From the NCBI RefSeq assembly GCF_900142255.1, contig NZ_FRAF01000013.1, positions 31,900 to 95,899 on the forward strand: a stretch of DNA of 64,000 nucleotides, written 5' to 3'. A model generated the notes under the pieces. The model was not told the origin of the DNA, did not search any database, and saw only the letters and a list, made by a program, of their open reading frames with translations. Origin of the DNA: Alicyclobacillus tolerans. GTDB taxonomy: Bacteria > Bacillota > Bacilli > Alicyclobacillales > Alicyclobacillaceae. Positions 62,949 to 64,000 of the stretch are shown one piece after another; within the stretch, counting starts at the first letter, position 1, and every line of letters begins with the position of its first letter. The translations under genes and the position numbers were made by a program.

Positions 62949-63480
62949 AGACAATTTCAATTATTAAAACTTGAATTTCTAAGGTGAGTGTACTGTAAAA
63001 TTTTAAATCCATCTGATACAAGGGATTTGAAGGCATGAAAAAGGACTTCACCCCAACCTTCGAGAAGATTTCAAGTGACGAAACTAGAAATTTCCGATGA
63101 GGGAAGTCCTATTTGTATCTTCTCCAACCATCGCCTGCTTCTGTTTTTTGGGGCTTGGCTCTCCAACCGTATGCTTTTGAAGTTAAGAAAGCCGTCAACC
63201 CAAAAGCACAAGATCTATCCATCGTGAAGCGATTCTACTTGCACTTCTGTCGGCTTCGCTTGAAGGAATAATCAAGGTAAAGATACACATGCTTATCAAC
63301 GCGATCGCGATACTCGCATCAGCACTAGCCGTAAACCAGATGGAACAACACCAGAAGACTGCGTAAGCTAAAACAAGTTCATCTGATGAGAACAGCATCG
63401 ATCACCAGTATATGAAATATGCTTGCTACGCTGGGCTTTTTCCTTTTTTCGCCTCTACCCAAACGACCATTTTGCAGCAC
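62949..63480 (+). other. Gene-free stretch, possibly an eroded gene, ahead of the rRNA promoter
   Basis: No intact gene is supported. Pieces in one plus-strand reading (from ATG 63036, MKKDFTPTFEKISS, and later FEVKKAVNPKAQDLSIVKRF) look protein-like but are broken by stops, as expected of a decayed coding sequence, perhaps a second transposase. I cannot name the family. Confidence 0.3.
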
Positions 63481-63511
63481 GATCAGGTAAAAAAAGGATT
63501 ACAAAAAGGGG

Positions 63512-63540
63512 TTGCAAAAAAGTTCGGAGGGAGGTAAGAT
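63512..63540 (+). promoter_or_regulatory. rRNA operon promoter (sigma-A type)
   Basis: TTGCAA (63512-63517), exactly 17 bases, then TAAGAT (63535-63540), about 136 bases before the 16S 5' end. The leader contains AACCTTGAAAACTAAACA near 63592, a sequence typical ahead of 16S genes in Bacilli. Confidence 0.75.
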
Positions 63541-63676
63541 AGTCGCTGTCGCTGCAAGAGGGGACGCGAAAGAGAGTCTTGGCAGTGAGAGAACCTTGAA
63601 AACTAAACACGCACAAGAATCACCAAACGCCAGAGAAGAAGTGCCCAAGCTCGAGAGAGCGAGGGAGAAGGAATAA

Positions 63677-64000
63677 GACATTGAGAGTTTGATCCTGGCT
63701 CAGGACGAACGCTGGCGGCGTGCCTAATACATGCAAGTCGAGCGGGTATCGAAAGATACCAGCGGCGGACGGGTGAGGAACACGTGGGGAATCTGCCTAA
63801 CAGACCGGAATAACGCCTGGAAACGGGTGCTAAGGCCGGATAGGCGCATGAGGCGCATGCCTGATGCGGGAAAGGATGCTACGGCATCGCTGAGAGAGGA
63901 CCCCGCGGCGCATTAGCTAGTTGGTAGGGTAAAGGCCTACCAAGGCGACGATGCGTAGCCGACCTGAGAGGGTGACCGGCCACACTGGGACTGAGACACG
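63677..64000 (+). rRNA. 16S ribosomal RNA, 5' part (continues beyond window)
   Basis: The universal start AGAGTTTGATCCTGGCTCAG begins at 63684, corresponding to E. coli position 8, so the mature 5' end is placed near 63677. It continues with GACGAACGCTGGCGGCGTGC, ACATGCAAGTCGAGCG, GGCGGACGGGTGAG and CACACTGGGACTGAGACACG at the window end. The variable V1-V2 sequence with ACCGGAATAACGCCTGGAAA looks like Alicyclobacillaceae-type 16S. Only about 324 bases are visible. Confidence 0.98.

Noticed and set aside
63195..63398. 67-codon minus-strand hydrophobic frame before the rRNA operon
   Set aside because: No ribosome site, lies opposite degenerate coding-like sequence; hydrophobicity is probably incidental.
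63731..63916. Open frame inside the 16S gene
   Set aside because: It is structural rRNA sequence.
1..64000. Looked for CRISPR arrays, tRNA genes, prophage modules and long direct repeats
   Set aside because: None seen by eye; short tRNA genes could still be missed without a covariance-model scan.

Overview
The window comes from the chromosome of an endospore-forming member of the Bacillota (class Bacilli). It carries recN-spoIVB-spo0A, dacF, spoIIAA-spoIIAB-sigF, spoVAC-AD-AE, spoIIM, spmAB and ytfIJ. Gene order follows the Bacillus backbone but with many substitutions. The first ~320 nt of the 16S rRNA, the AT-leaning moderate base composition and the gene set look most like Alicyclobacillaceae and relatives (acidophilic spore formers). 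The genus is not proven from the window alone.

Layout. 1-3.3 kb: recN (3' part), spoIVB and spo0A. 3.3-14.8 kb: single genes, including a GNAT acetyltransferase, a YfiT/DinB protein, a 3D-domain cell-wall protein, an EamA transporter, a c-di-AMP riboswitch ahead of a LysM/SleB-type hydrolase followed by an NlpC/P60 hydrolase, alkA, a half-size permease, a GH18 protein, an MBL-fold hydrolase, a moaD-moaE fusion and moaC. 14.9-30.8 kb: a long catabolic block. A PAS/AAA+ regulator is followed by leucine dehydrogenase, the branched-chain 2-oxoacid dehydrogenase genes (E3, E1alpha, E1beta, E2), lipA and lipB, the methylmalonyl-CoA mutase large chain, a fused B12-binding/epimerase protein, a PccB-type carboxyltransferase, a YqjE-type peptidase and nudF. 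Together they describe branched-chain amino acid breakdown to propionyl-CoA and then succinyl-CoA, with the lipoate assembly needed by the E2 subunit. 30.9-42 kb: sporulation block (spoIIM, RNHCP protein, yqzK-like, xerD, deoB, DUF1540, dacF, an HTH-TPR regulator on the other strand, spoIIA operon, spoVA genes).

42-54.7 kb: a spermidine-synthase-like methyltransferase; a Tat operon on the minus strand (ferritin-like Tat substrate, tatA, tatC); an ECF sigma/anti-sigma pair; an M50 protease that seems to use an ATT start; scpA-scpB; ytfI-ytfJ; spmA-spmB; rluB; resD-resE. 54.7-63 kb: an accessory stretch with an XRE regulator, a sirtuin, an unrecognised protein, DUF2797 and DUF1450 proteins, a cytoplasmic-looking trypsin-like protease, a methyltransferase, a decayed IS4-family transposase, a metallophosphoesterase and a small UvrD-type helicase. 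The window closes with an rRNA promoter and the start of a 16S gene.

Most notable points: (1) the AAA+ regulator of the bkd cluster has lost the sigma-54-contacting GAFTGA loop and has a Rossmann-like N-terminus; (2) a B12-binding domain is fused to methylmalonyl-CoA epimerase; (3) two very short genes (54717-54887 and 57943-58113) appear to be paralogues of an undescribed small-protein family; (4) a dedicated Tat operon carries its own ferritin-like substrate; (5) an RRNPP-like HTH-TPR regulator sits between dacF and spoIIA; (6) a multi-stem leader plus a perfect cre site lies ahead of the bkd genes. No tRNA, CRISPR array or prophage was seen.
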